Positions 25,440 to 35,326 of a stretch of 45,037 bases of DNA are shown piece by piece. Origin of the DNA: an uncultured Lachnospiraceae bacterium (GTDB lineage Bacteria > Bacillota > Clostridia > Lachnospirales > Lachnospiraceae); contig CAMWTP010000046.1 of the NCBI GenBank assembly GCA_947177165.1, forward strand, positions 1 to 45,037, in the 5' to 3' direction. Within the stretch, counting starts at the first letter, position 1, and the number at the start of each line of letters is the position of its first letter. A model generated the notes under the pieces. That model saw only the letters and a list, made by a program, of their open reading frames with translations. It was not told the origin of the DNA and did not search any database. A program made the translations under genes and the position numbers.

Positions 25440-27760
25440 CCTTCATTCACCCCCGTTCCACTCTGTCCCGCACTCCCTCCAATCACATACGAAAGTGCCG
25501 GAACCGTCACATTATCTGCCTGAAGCTCTGTCTCAGAATAGTTGATATACAGCTTTACACCATTGTCATAAGTTACAATTGTGACACCTGTGTCAGTCAT
25601 CTCGTGATTGACAATCATGCTGTTCTTCGTGAGCTCACTGATCTGTCTCAGTTCATCATAATAGTTCAGGATCTGTTCGCGGTACACCGAATACTGTGCG
25701 GTATATATATCGCTTGAGTTGGTGTAAATCAGCTCAGAAGGATTCTCATATGTCAGGTAGAAAGAGGGATAGATCCCCGTCTCCACCAGTTTCAGGAAGT
25801 ATTCTCTCTCGTTCGCCTCAAAGTTCACATAGTCGCCGTACATTGGAAGGATTCCCTTCAATGCGATGGACAGAAACGGTACACTCTGGTCTGTATATAT
25901 ATAGTCCGAGTCCGAAATCGGCATATCGACAATCGCCTTCACATACTGCCAGTAGCACTGCACCGGCGCTTCCAGCATGAGATCCATATTTGCACTCACC
26001 TGCTTTAACGCTTCCTCATACAGATGCTTTGATACCAGACGCGTCTGCATCGTGTCTCCCATCGTGTAAGTGAACATCGTATTTCCAATCTCTGACAACG
26101 CTAATTTGTTCACACCCTTTTTCGTAAAATTCTTCTGCAGCGTCTCAAGATTTTCAAGCGACTTCTGCGGTGTCCAGTACACGAACTCATCGTATACATT
26201 CTGGTATGTATTCTGCGTGTACAGACGCTTATCCATCTTCTTCACGGTGTCAAACGTTGTGTTGCCCGTCTCGGTATTCGCCCGCACGCCGTCTGTAAAG
26301 AGATAGAAATCAATGTCCTTTTCCTCACATTCGTCCATGAGCTTTGACAACTCTCGCGCACCGCCGATACTGCTGTCCACATCGTACGAGGTGACAGGCA
26401 GATCAAAGATACCGCCGTCCTGCCAGCCCTTGTAGATTGAAAGGATATCTGTCACACCCTCTCCTTCGAGGTCCGCATAGATTTCCCTGATGTTGTCAAC
26501 CGTTGTCACCGGTGCATCTTTTTTCCAGAGCATCCAGTTCTCCACATCCATCCCCAGGAAGTCCAGTCTTACCTTAAAATTATCCTCAACCCTGATCAGC
26601 TCATCCTTCTCAAGCAGATAATCCCTGTAACGTTTTGCAAGCCCTGTGTAGTTGGCATCCTCACCGTCGACAAACATGTATCTGACGTTAATGTCATATT
26701 TGATTCTGTCCGTGACTTTTGTCACAGAACCGCCAGAGTTTGAGGTCGGCTGAATGTAGGTGGTACATTTCCGAAATGCCGCCGTAATCCAGTTGTAATC
26801 AGAATACGCACCGTTTGGTGTCGCATAGATGGAAGCCTCCTCATCACCGCCCTCGATGATCGCAAGATACCCCATCTCATCATCCGTGTGAACCATACCG
26901 TACACCGGAGCCAGAATCATCTCCGCGTCATTGTGTGTCTCATATCTGCCCCAGAGCAGGGAGAGCACATACGATTCACCGACACCAATGTCAGAACCGT
27001 ATACCTTCTGTACATAACCGGAATCAAAACGTCCGTCCTTCTCGTCGAGATAGATCAGTGCTCCGTTACCGTCCGGCACGAACATGTATCCCTCCTTCTC
27101 GCCAAGCCTTGAACTGCCAAGCAGCGGAAATACATAGATGTTGCCGATCTTCTTGTTATCCGCGTTCTCATAGATCGAGCTTTCCGGAATACATGCCGTG
27201 ATGCTGCCATCGTCATAGAGCTTCACTTCTGCCTCGAAACCAAGCTCCTGCGCAGGATAATCCAGCTTTGCATGAAATCCGCCGGGAATCAGATCAACGC
27301 TGACCTGTGCGCCGCTTCCCTCGATTCCGAGCTTTCTCTGCATGGTGTTGGTCTCTTCCTGCAGCTCCACAACAATCCCTGACTGCAGAAATCCCTTCCA
27401 TGTCTCATTGACATTTCCAAGCCGTTCCTCGTTGCGGACCGTGGACTCCATCACAGCCCCGGTCTTCGTGTTCTTTACGATAATGGAAAGAGCCGGCTCA
27501 TACAGATAGAGTTCATAGTTGTCATTGGCCGCCACCAGATGATGTCCGTCAAGCTCCTTGGAGGTGTCGACAGCCCCGTCACTCAGCGCCGCACCCGGCT
27601 CACTCACTGTCGGCTGCAGACCGCTCACATCCAGACTGTTCCTGCCTCCCGACTTGGAAGCCATCACTGCGATTGCGATGATCACAACAATGACCAGTGC
27701 AGCAATGATCAACTTTATGAGGCTTTTGCCCATTTTCTTCATATCTAATTTAGCTTCCAA
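25436..27760 (-). CDS. DUF5696-type membrane-anchored extracytoplasmic protein
   Basis: A ~774-residue protein with one N-terminal membrane helix (IKLIIAALVIVVIIAIAVMA) and a large outer part. Residues ~75-330 are beta-rich and look carbohydrate-handling (beta-supersandwich style), and ~380-640 could be a barrel (FYLFTDGVRANTETG, LALSEIGNTMFTYTMGD). It matches what I recall as DUF5696, proteins found beside CUT1 sugar transporters in Clostridia; a hydrolase role is possible but unproven. The start is probably TTG at 27760, with GAGGTGG 8 nt upstream and an 11-nt overlap with the gene before it. ATG at 27742 is the alternative. Confidence 0.75.
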   Translation of the reverse strand: MEAKLDMKKMGKSLIKLIIAALVIVVIIAIAVMASKSGGRNSLDVSGLQPTVSEPGAALSDGAVDTSKELDGHHLVAANDNYELYLYEPALSIIVKNTKTGAVMESTVRNEERLGNVNETWKGFLQSGIVVELQEETNTMQRKLGIEGSGAQVSVDLIPGGFHAKLDYPAQELGFEAEVKLYDDGSITACIPESSIYENADNKKIGNIYVFPLLGSSRLGEKEGYMFVPDGNGALIYLDEKDGRFDSGYVQKVYGSDIGVGESYVLSLLWGRYETHNDAEMILAPVYGMVHTDDEMGYLAIIEGGDEEASIYATPNGAYSDYNWITAAFRKCTTYIQPTSNSGGSVTKVTDRIKYDINVRYMFVDGEDANYTGLAKRYRDYLLEKDELIRVEDNFKVRLDFLGMDVENWMLWKKDAPVTTVDNIREIYADLEGEGVTDILSIYKGWQDGGIFDLPVTSYDVDSSIGGARELSKLMDECEEKDIDFYLFTDGVRANTETGNTTFDTVKKMDKRLYTQNTYQNVYDEFVYWTPQKSLENLETLQKNFTKKGVNKLALSEIGNTMFTYTMGDTMQTRLVSKHLYEEALKQVSANMDLMLEAPVQCYWQYVKAIVDMPISDSDYIYTDQSVPFLSIALKGILPMYGDYVNFEANEREYFLKLVETGIYPSFYLTYENPSELIYTNSSDIYTAQYSVYREQILNYYDELRQISELTKNSMIVNHEMTDTGVTIVTYDNGVKLYINYSETELQADNVTVPALSYVIGGSAGQSGTGVNEG

Positions 27761-29783
27761 TTCTATACACCACCTCTCGTAATACAGAACTTATGAAGTC
27801 AATTACCTGCGAGAATAATACATAAATAATGCAAATCAGCAGTGAGAGTATCAAAACGGTAAATGCCGTGAGCGCCAGTGCTTTGGCCGTCTCCTTTACC
27901 GAGAAGTTGTTCATTTCCTTTACAGAAATCAACAGCAGCACCACCATCCACACCAACACAATGATATTCGCAAACGAAATCAGGAACACTTCATTGTAAG
28001 TCAGCACATTTGACAGAATCACCACGAACGGCTTGATCAGGATAAACGGTGTCAGGCAGTACGCGTAAGCACAGTACAATTCCTTCAGAAAAGCCTCACC
28101 CTCGTTGATCGTTACAACCAGGTAGTTGCAGAGCGTCAGTCCGATAAAGATCACGAGCACCGTACCGATATCTGCTATAATATCGTAGCGCCCCTCCCGC
28201 ACCGTCTTTACGAGGAACCCGCTGAAATACTTCTCTATAATAGAAACAATGATGTATGCTGCGAGCAGAATATTCGCACAGGCAAGACTCGCCCTGCCCT
28301 CCCGCTTCACACCATAACAGCCGTCAAACGGGTGCCGCATAAAGTACAGACTGTATTTGAGACTGCCCAGTAACGGGACTCTCTGCGAGAGACGCGCGGG
28401 CGCCCCATCCGCACCATACTTGATCAGCTGCCTTTTTTTATACAGGCTGAGCGCCACAGCGAAAATGACGATAATCACTACTGCTGTAACCAGATAATTC
28501 CTGATCCAGATATTTCTGACCTCCCAGAATGCGTCGGAGTAACCGTCTGCCGACTTGGCGAGTTTGAAATACCGCAATGCCTCTGTGTAATTCTCCTCCT
28601 GCAGATATGCGTGCCCCATCGCCTTGTTGGCATAGTCAAACATACTGTTCATCTGCAGAACCTTTTCAAGCGGCTCCTTGCTCTCGGTGTATCTTCCCTT
28701 TGAGAAGAGATATAACGCCTCATGAAGAAGGTTTGTGAACTCTGTCGGTGTAAAAATGTGCACCTGCTTCTTATCGGAATCCAGCAGATAGATCCTGTCG
28801 GAGCTATCCACCGCAATCGCCTCCACCTTGTTGCAGAGACCGATTCGCTGACGCCCGTCATCTCGCCCGCCGAACATGAACAGCAGCTCGCCCTCCTCGT
28901 TGTACTCATAGATATATCCGTCCGAATCCGCTACCAGCATATTGTGATACTGTCCGGTCGTCACTGCCGCCGGGAGATCCGCCCAGTATGGGTCAGAGTC
29001 CAGCATATTCTTGCCGGCGATATTCAGCTTCTTGAGCGCCATATCCTCGTCGCCCTGTGTCACTGTGTAGATCAGCCCCTCCTCGTCAATGTGGAGATTG
29101 GTCGGTGTCGAGGGAATATTACTCAACATCTGCGCCCTCTGCGCATCTGTCAGAATCAGTCTCTGCAAAATCTGGAACGGACTGAGAGAAGTATAGTTCG
29201 TACCAAAATATCCAAGGAAGGAACCGCCCTCTACCGGACTGATCTGAACGATACCGTTCATATTTCCCTCACAGATCACATACATCGTACCTGTGCTGTT
29301 CGCCACAACCTTGAGCGGTCTGAAATCCATAGTATTTCCATAAATCGGCGAATCCGGTTTTCCGTATTCATTCAAGAGTTTTCCTTCCAAATCATACACA
29401 AAGACCTTCTTTGCATCCCTGTCAGCGACATAAACCTTGTCATCGTCCGACACAAAGACGCCCATCGGCGACTGCAGCGTGCCTTCCCCGATCATGCGGA
29501 CTTCCTCACCGTCCACAGTGCTGACCATGACCACATGCGCTCCCGCGTCCGCTATGTACAGGTTTCCGTCATTTCCGATCGCCATGTCCATCGGTGTCAC
29601 AAAAGAGGTCTCCCCGACTTTTGTGATGGCAGATGCCGGATTGTATGCTGACTGTGTCTCCAGCACGTACCCATAGCCGTCTACCGTATATGTTCTATAA
29701 GGTGTTTCCGCGATCGCCGTGGAGCTGAGTATCAGACTCAGGCACAGCACCAGCAGAATCACCAGCTTTCCTTTTTTTCTCAT
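27750..29783 (-). CDS. NHL-propeller/TPR/Yip1-type membrane protein
   Basis: A ~677-residue protein with a signal peptide (residues 1-28) and an extracytoplasmic beta-propeller of NHL-like repeats (about 60-350: GNDGNLYIADAGAHVV, SDDDKVYVADRDAKKV, DSSDRIYLLDSDKKQV). A tetratricopeptide-like pair (about 365-430: ALYLFSKGRYTESKEPLEKV, AYLQEENYTEALRYFKLAK) and a membrane helix (~440-460) follow, then a Yip1-type domain with five helices. It links an outer sensor-like surface to the membrane. The start at 29783 is set by GGAGG six bases upstream; an ATG at 29789 is too close. Its role is unknown; conservation beside sugar transporters suggests a transport accessory. Confidence 0.75.
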   Translation of the reverse strand: MRKKGKLVILLVLCLSLILSSTAIAETPYRTYTVDGYGYVLETQSAYNPASAITKVGETSFVTPMDMAIGNDGNLYIADAGAHVVMVSTVDGEEVRMIGEGTLQSPMGVFVSDDDKVYVADRDAKKVFVYDLEGKLLNEYGKPDSPIYGNTMDFRPLKVVANSTGTMYVICEGNMNGIVQISPVEGGSFLGYFGTNYTSLSPFQILQRLILTDAQRAQMLSNIPSTPTNLHIDEEGLIYTVTQGDEDMALKKLNIAGKNMLDSDPYWADLPAAVTTGQYHNMLVADSDGYIYEYNEEGELLFMFGGRDDGRQRIGLCNKVEAIAVDSSDRIYLLDSDKKQVHIFTPTEFTNLLHEALYLFSKGRYTESKEPLEKVLQMNSMFDYANKAMGHAYLQEENYTEALRYFKLAKSADGYSDAFWEVRNIWIRNYLVTAVVIIVIFAVALSLYKKRQLIKYGADGAPARLSQRVPLLGSLKYSLYFMRHPFDGCYGVKREGRASLACANILLAAYIIVSIIEKYFSGFLVKTVREGRYDIIADIGTVLVIFIGLTLCNYLVVTINEGEAFLKELYCAYAYCLTPFILIKPFVVILSNVLTYNEVFLISFANIIVLVWMVVLLLISVKEMNNFSVKETAKALALTAFTVLILSLLICIIYVLFSQVIDFISSVLREVVYRIGS

Positions 29784-29811
29784 TTTCATCCTCCATTCTC
29801 GCTAAACCTAT

Positions 29812-29910
29812 GCGAATTTGTGCCTCTCAAATTCGCCGTGTGCGAAAGTCTGCCGCGCAGACTCAGAAGTTCTTTGCGAAGCAGCCTTTGCCGTGAGCAT
29901 TAGAACTTCT
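29812..29910. repeat. Three consecutive hairpins between transporter and Yip1-type gene
   Basis: In order: GCGAATTTG...CAAATTCGC (29812-29836, 9-bp stem), AGTCTGC-CGC-GCAGACT (29847-29863) and AGAAGTTCT...AGAACTTCT (29865-29910). They fill most of the 137-nt gap and lie 11 nt past the stop of the permease gene at 29921. None ends in a T run. The third belongs to a repeat also found at 41794-41839. Confidence 0.8.
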
Positions 29911-29920
29911 AAGCACACTG

Positions 29921-30793
29921 CTATTTAATGCCTGAATGAGCCATCGTGTTCATGAAGCTCTTCCGAAGGATCAAGAATATTGCAAGGTTTGGTATAAACT
30001 GGAGCAGAATACCGGCTGCCTGGATTCCCTGCCCTGCCACGTTGCTGTTCTGGTTCGCCAGGGTATTCAGATAAAATGCCAGGGTTTTCATGCTCTCGTC
30101 ATTGACATAGAAGTTCGAGCTCTCGACATTTACCCAAACCTGCTGGAATGACAGAATCGCTGTCGTCGCGATCGCCGGCTTTACAAGCGGCAGAATAATG
30201 GAACGGTAAATCTTGAAATCGTTCGCTCCGTCCATGTATGCTGCATCGAGCAGTGCATCCGGTATCTGGTCGATAAACTGCTTCACCAGAAACAGTCCGA
30301 CCGGCAGTGCAAGCAGCGGTAAAATATGCGCCCAATAAGTATCCTTCATGCCAAGGAAGTCAATCACGAGATATCTCGGAATCATTACCGCCACAGACAC
30401 AAACATCAATGCGGTATTGTTGATCTCGAGCAGCGCGTACTTGCCCTTGAAACGGAGCTTTGACAATGCGAAACCAGCCATTGTGGAAAACAGAATAGAC
30501 AACAGCACAACAGAACCTGTCACGATCAGACTGTTGAACACATAGCGGCTCATAGGAATATTGCTGTTTGCTGACGCCTTGAACAATTTCACGAAATTGT
30601 CAAGTGTGGGTTTATGCACGATAATCTGCGGCGGAAAAGCGAAGAGCTCATCCATCGGCTTAAACGCATGGCAGACGATAAACACAATGGGGATTCCCAT
30701 AAAAACCGCCAGCGGCAAAAGTATCAATATAATCTTTAACTGACCAATCTCAAATTTCTTGGGATTGATGTTACATCCTTTATATCCAGCCAT
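29921..30793 (-). CDS. Sugar ABC transporter permease, MalG type
   Basis: A 290-residue CUT1 permease with six membrane helices, starting at IILILLPLAVFMGIPIVFIV. The outer loop FPPQIIVHKPTLDNFVKLFK is typical of MalG, and the EAA loop is LLDAAYMDGANDFKIYRSIILP. AGGAGG lies 9 nt before the ATG. It follows its partner permease at 30807 by 13 nt. It belongs to the first transporter of the locus, with the large binding protein at 31725. Confidence 0.9.
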   Translation of the reverse strand: MAGYKGCNINPKKFEIGQLKIILILLPLAVFMGIPIVFIVCHAFKPMDELFAFPPQIIVHKPTLDNFVKLFKASANSNIPMSRYVFNSLIVTGSVVLLSILFSTMAGFALSKLRFKGKYALLEINNTALMFVSVAVMIPRYLVIDFLGMKDTYWAHILPLLALPVGLFLVKQFIDQIPDALLDAAYMDGANDFKIYRSIILPLVKPAIATTAILSFQQVWVNVESSNFYVNDESMKTLAFYLNTLANQNSNVAGQGIQAAGILLQFIPNLAIFLILRKSFMNTMAHSGIK

Positions 30794-30806
30794 TCTCTGT
30801 CACCTC

Positions 30807-31724
30807 CTAATCTTCTCTGAACAGTCGTCCGAAGAATTTCGAGAACACAAATACCATCAACAGCAGTACGACTGAAACTGCCGCGGCATAGCCCATCTCG
30901 TATCTCAGGAAACCATAGTCTTCAATGTGGTTTACAATCAACTGACCCGCATAGTTTGGCGTCGGATTCGTGCCGGAAAGCTGCACACCGATCGCACCGT
31001 TCTGGAAAGCACCCACGATTGCCATAACCGCACCGAAAAGCATCTGCGGCTTCATGGTCGGTATCGTGATGTAGATCATTTCCTGGAAGCGGTTCTTCAC
31101 GCCGTCGATCGCTGCCGCCTCATAGATCTCCTCGTCCGCATTCAGGATACCTGCAAGCATCGCGAGGAAACCAACGCCCATGCTCGACCACAGCGCGACA
31201 ATAATGATGATCGGCAACAAGTATCTGGCATCTACCAGCCAGATGATCGGCGCATCGATGACACCCAGACGCATCAGGAAACTGTTCAGATAACCCATCT
31301 GGTCACCGGAGAAGATAATCTTCCAGAGAACCGTCATCGACACTGCACCCGTCATACTCGGCGAGTAGAAGATAACTGTCAGTATGGTTCTCGGCACAGA
31401 GCTGAGCTGTGCCAGACACCATGCCACCAGAAACGATAACACATATCCGCCCGGTCCCACAATCACCGCATAGATGATTGTGTTCGGCAGTACCTTCTGC
31501 ATGAAAATGTCATCCGCCGTCAACAGGTTGATGTAGTTGAGAAATCCTTTGAAGGTCGGTGTCTGTATCGTGTCATAGCTTGTAAAGGAAAGCGCTATCG
31601 CCACCAGCATCGGGATAATGATGAAGATCGTAAACAGAATGACATACGGCGCCAGAAATGCGTATGCCGCCCTGTTTGCATGTTCCCTCTGCGCTGCCTT
31701 TGTCTTTTTTGTTTTTGCAGCCAT
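30807..31724 (-). CDS. Sugar ABC transporter permease, MalF type
   Basis: A 305-residue CUT1 permease with six membrane helices (first at [21 protein letters not shown]). The EAA loop is [20 protein letters not shown]. The stop of the binding-protein gene abuts this start (TAAATG), and the GGAGG for this gene lies inside the binding-protein 3' end, showing coupled translation. No ATPase gene is in the locus. Confidence 0.9.
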   Translation of the reverse strand: MAAKTKKTKAAQREHANRAAYAFLAPYVILFTIFIIIPMLVAIALSFTSYDTIQTPTFKGFLNYINLLTADDIFMQKVLPNTIIYAVIVGPGGYVLSFLVAWCLAQLSSVPRTILTVIFYSPSMTGAVSMTVLWKIIFSGDQMGYLNSFLMRLGVIDAPIIWLVDARYLLPIIIIVALWSSMGVGFLAMLAGILNADEEIYEAAAIDGVKNRFQEMIYITIPTMKPQMLFGAVMAIVGAFQNGAIGVQLSGTNPTPNYAGQLIVNHIEDYGFLRYEMGYAAAVSVVLLLMVFVFSKFFGRLFRED

Positions 31725-34709
31725 TTACTTCGCCTCCTTCGATTTCGCTATAATCTCCCGTACCTTCTCGACCGTCGGTACTTCGTACTCTTTCACCATC
31801 TCGCCGTTCTCAATATATCCGAACTCCTCGAGCTTTCTCTGTGTCTCGCGCTTCACACTCTTCTGCGCGTCGTCGAGCGACTCCCGCACAGATGCACTCT
31901 TCGCGCCGAGCACCACGAGATTGTACGCGTCGGAAAGTTCACGCTCCACCATGTAGCTTGCCAGTGCTCTCGGCGCTTCCAGCGTCCACTCGAGCTGCTC
32001 TAAGATAACTTCTTTGTCGTCGCTGTCCCACGGAAGCTGTGCAAACGCCTCCGCATTTGCGGTGTTCCAGTAATATTCGTCACCGTATGTGATCTGAAGC
32101 CTCTGACCAAATTCCGCCTGCACCTCAGCGCTGGACCACCACTTCACAAAATCCCATGCCATCTGCTCTCTCTCCGGCGTCGACTCAAACAGGAATGTCG
32201 ACTCTGCGCCTGCTGACGAGTAACGCATCACCTCGCCGTCCGCATTCTTAACACCCGGAATCAGCGCTACTCCCCACGAACCGTCAATCTCAGGAGCCGC
32301 GTTGGAGATCATGTTGTAGTTTCCAAAATCAGAGATACCGATCGGATAATCGCCGTTTCTAAAGTGCTGGTAAAAATTCGGCACATCCTTTGGAAGGTTG
32401 TATATCGTAAACAGATTGGTCAGCGTCGTAAATCCTTCCACATTCTCCTCACTCGTCAGCGTCGCCTTGTCAATCGCACCATCGTACAGGTTTCCCCCGC
32501 TCTGGAACAGAATCGGCGTCGTGTCGAGAAACGTCTTCATACCTACTGTTCTTGCTGTCGGATAGTAGAAATTCAGACCTCTCATCTGCAAGTCAGGCAA
32601 CATCGCCTCCACATCCTCCAACGTGTCCGGAACCTCCAGTCCGAGCTTGTCGAGAATGTCTTTTCTGTAAAACATTACCTGGAAGTTCATCGTCTCAGGC
32701 AGCGCATAGATCCTGTCTCCGATGACATATGGCATGATCAGGCCCGCATTGTAGCGCTCCGCAACCTCCGCAAAATCGTCAAACTCCGTCAAATCTTTCA
32801 ATGCACCTCTGATACCAAGCTCAAACGGAATCGAGTAGTTCACTCCTGTCGCCACGTCCGGCGAATCCCCCGACGCGTTTGCCAGCACAAGCTTTGTCTG
32901 GTCCGGCATCAGGGAAAGATCTACCTCGATACCTGTCTGCGGTGTGAACTGCTCATTAATTAACAGCTGCATAATCTCAAGATGCTGTCTCGAACGGTTT
33001 ACCGACACCTGCAGATGCTCCGGGTTGGTATTTGTGGAAGAGTACGCCTGCTCGCCAAACGAAGTGAAGAACCGCACAATGCCAAGCCACATCTTGGTAA
33101 AGATGTTTTTGTTCTTCGGAAGCTGCTTTGCCGAATCCTCCTGATACAGATAAATACTGTCGAGCGCAAAATCATTGCCGTTCAGACTGTCGATCAGGTT
33201 TGCCAGATGCTGGTTGACTGAGGACGTGCTCGTCGCAAGCTCATCGATGCGGTAAATCAGCTCATCCGGTTTCTTTGCAAGACTTCTCAGCTGGTTCTCT
33301 GCAATCTTGACTGACGCATAAGCCGCAATCTTACTCTTCTTTGGATTGTACACCCTGGCATTTTCCATAACCTGGTCCAGCTCATCCGCCCACTCCGTCA
33401 TGGTGTCGCCAATTCCCGGAATGTATGCCTCCAATGAGAAATCCCTGTACTTATCCTTGTTTGTACCAGCAACCTTTGTGACCTCAAGCGACAGGTCATT
33501 TACCCTGCCCATGATCTTCTCGATGGTCTCTAAGGACTCCCTGATCGGCTCCATGCTGATCTGCATGGAGATCGTGTGGGTTCCTGCCTCGAGCGGTATG
33601 CTGATCTTGTTTCCGTCACTGTCAACCATCGTGTACATCTCATATTTCTTCTCATATGCAAACGCATGGTTCTCAAATGCTGTGTTCGGAATCTTTCCGT
33701 CTATCTTCACATTCATAAATACCGGAAAGTCTGCCTTATCGCCCTGACTGTAGTGGAAAGCGATGTAATAGTTTCCCGCTTTCTCAGCGTTGAAACTGTA
33801 AGTTACCTCCTGACCGCCCTCCCCGAACGAAGTCGCATCGACGGTATTCATCACCCTGTTTCCCGCCTGATAGGGATACAGGTCCGGATCGTACTCGCAG
33901 GTTGCGTGGATCGCCGAATCATTTCGATACAAGAAATCTTCCGCCTGTATCTCGATAAATCCATCGCCTGCCGCCGTCTCACTGCCCGTGTATTCCGCCA
34001 CCTGCGGTTTCGCTGTCAGGGAAATATCTCCCAACACAAGCGTTCCTTCATTTAATTCGATGGAAATCGTGTTCTTCCCCTGCTGTAGCTCGATGCCGAG
34101 CGGCTGTGTGTAGCGGTATGTAGAATCCTGCACATACTTGTTCTGCCAGTCATACACCTTGTCAGGCATGCTGACAACTTCATTTCCATAGCTGTCGTAC
34201 ACCTTATCCGGCTTCGCTGTCCACTGGCTCTCCAACTTCTGCTGGCGCATCTCGTAAAACGGATATTCCCCGTTCACCATGATTCCTGCCTCTACCGGAA
34301 GAATGGACTCGCTGTTTGCCAGATAGTCAAAGCTCATATAATATACTGCTGACTGCGGCACATCGATCTCCAGCTCCACCCTGCCTTTCTCCGGTATGGA
34401 GAGCGCATCGCTGTTCCCTGTGTATCCGTACTCTGTTGTCAGACTGGCATCCCCCGATTTGTACACATTTCCAATTGTGTAGAGAACCGGCTCACCAGTG
34501 TAGGCGGCAAGCGTGTAGCCTGCACTCACCTTGGTGTAGCCATTGTCCAGTCTCTCATTTGAATAAGTTTCTGTCACCGCCCCCTGAGTTGTCTGTTCTG
34601 ACTCCTGTGCCCTTAGCGGCATTGGCGGAAGCACTGTCACCGCAGTAGTGACAGCCATACACGCTGCCATGCTAAGCGCCATGACTCTCTTTGCATTTCC
34701 TCTTTTCAT
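31725..34709 (-). CDS. Very large sugar-binding protein with CBM-like regions before the CUT1 binding fold
   Basis: A ~994-residue exported protein, about twice the usual binding-protein size. A signal peptide (MKRGNAKRVMALSMAACMA...) is followed by LRAQ|ESEQ-like cleavage; no lipobox is seen, so anchoring is unclear. Two beta-rich regions (about 50-240 and 250-430) each have the pattern of CBM6/35-like modules (YYMSFDYLANSES, YYIAFHYSQGDKADFPVFMN). A helical linker follows to ~560, then the binding fold (TPQTGIEVDLSLMPDQTKLVL, GDSPDVATGVN, VMFYRKDILDKLGLEVPDTL). The start at 34709 has AAAGG about 10 nt upstream; a longer frame to 34775 would precede the signal peptide by 22 residues. It heads the locus and its promoter is at 34809-34837. 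Confidence 0.85.
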   Translation of the reverse strand: MKRGNAKRVMALSMAACMAVTTAVTVLPPMPLRAQESEQTTQGAVTETYSNERLDNGYTKVSAGYTLAAYTGEPVLYTIGNVYKSGDASLTTEYGYTGNSDALSIPEKGRVELEIDVPQSAVYYMSFDYLANSESILPVEAGIMVNGEYPFYEMRQQKLESQWTAKPDKVYDSYGNEVVSMPDKVYDWQNKYVQDSTYRYTQPLGIELQQGKNTISIELNEGTLVLGDISLTAKPQVAEYTGSETAAGDGFIEIQAEDFLYRNDSAIHATCEYDPDLYPYQAGNRVMNTVDATSFGEGGQEVTYSFNAEKAGNYYIAFHYSQGDKADFPVFMNVKIDGKIPNTAFENHAFAYEKKYEMYTMVDSDGNKISIPLEAGTHTISMQISMEPIRESLETIEKIMGRVNDLSLEVTKVAGTNKDKYRDFSLEAYIPGIGDTMTEWADELDQVMENARVYNPKKSKIAAYASVKIAENQLRSLAKKPDELIYRIDELATSTSSVNQHLANLIDSLNGNDFALDSIYLYQEDSAKQLPKNKNIFTKMWLGIVRFFTSFGEQAYSSTNTNPEHLQVSVNRSRQHLEIMQLLINEQFTPQTGIEVDLSLMPDQTKLVLANASGDSPDVATGVNYSIPFELGIRGALKDLTEFDDFAEVAERYNAGLIMPYVIGDRIYALPETMNFQVMFYRKDILDKLGLEVPDTLEDVEAMLPDLQMRGLNFYYPTARTVGMKTFLDTTPILFQSGGNLYDGAIDKATLTSEENVEGFTTLTNLFTIYNLPKDVPNFYQHFRNGDYPIGISDFGNYNMISNAAPEIDGSWGVALIPGVKNADGEVMRYSSAGAESTFLFESTPEREQMAWDFVKWWSSAEVQAEFGQRLQITYGDEYYWNTANAEAFAQLPWDSDDKEVILEQLEWTLEAPRALASYMVERELSDAYNLVVLGAKSASVRESLDDAQKSVKRETQRKLEEFGYIENGEMVKEYEVPTVEKVREIIAKSKEAK

Positions 34710-34808
34710 GACGACCCGACCTTTCTGCTCACAAACAAACCAATTTTCCAGCCCCGGCCTGTTTGTTTTATTCATGAGTTAAATGTTTTAGTTTTTCTTT
34801 ATACAATA

Positions 34809-34837
34809 ACATTACGCTATGTTGGCAAAAAAGTCAA
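34809..34837 (-). promoter_or_regulatory. Candidate promoter of the carbohydrate operon
   Basis: On the reverse strand TTGACT (34832-34837), 17 nt, TAATGT (34809-34814). The -35 is good and the -10 weak, as expected of an activated promoter. It lies ~100 nt before the start at 34709 and drives the run towards 21.6 kb. Confidence 0.5.
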
Positions 34838-35242
34838 TATAGTTTCTTATTGGCCTTGGCACTATTGATACCCGAATCCCTTGATTTTATAAGCATTTTA
34901 TAACTTTTACGCCATATGACGAAATTTAGCAATTTATTTTGTGCACTATTACCAATTTATATTGTTTCGAAAATTTTCGTTAAAAGTTGGATATTTTTAG
35001 CAATCATTGAATGTTTCAACAAATAATTCATTCTTTTAGTTTTTATGTTTTATTGCACCTGAAAACAAATTCCGTTGTGACACATCTCATTCTTCCACCT
35101 GTCAAATTGATGCTGTCCTGCTCTTATTTTTTAAGGGCTGTCTGTGTATCAACAAAAACACCAGAATTTCTGCGCCAAATTGACAAGGGCTTTCACTTTT
35201 CTTCCGAATCAATTTGTGCATATTAACCTATATATTTTAGTC

Positions 35243-35271
35243 TTGACTTTAGTTTTAGTATTCACTATAAT
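35243..35271 (+). promoter_or_regulatory. Promoter of the ArsR-type regulator gene
   Basis: TTGACT (35243-35248), a 17-nt spacer and TATAAT (35266-35271): nearly perfect, ~55 nt before the start codon. TTTTAGT words overlap the -35 and spacer and may be an autoregulatory site (inference). Confidence 0.8.
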
Positions 35272-35326
35272 GAACTCAATACTACTTAACAAAAATACAA
35301 ATCAAAGAAAAAGGGGCTGATGATTC

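Larger units (their letters stand above)
34776..35326. other. AT-rich divergent regulatory region
   Basis: About 550 nt without a gene. It separates the carbohydrate operon (reverse) from the ArsR-type regulator (forward) and holds a promoter for each. The word TTTTAGT recurs at both ends (about 34787 and 35236-35258), which could be a shared operator. No RNA gene, riboswitch or terminator is evident in the middle part. Confidence 0.7.

Noticed and set aside
34776..35326. Riboswitch or small RNA gene in the long intergenic region
   Set aside because: No conserved riboswitch core, no strong terminator-like stem, only AT-rich text and two promoters.
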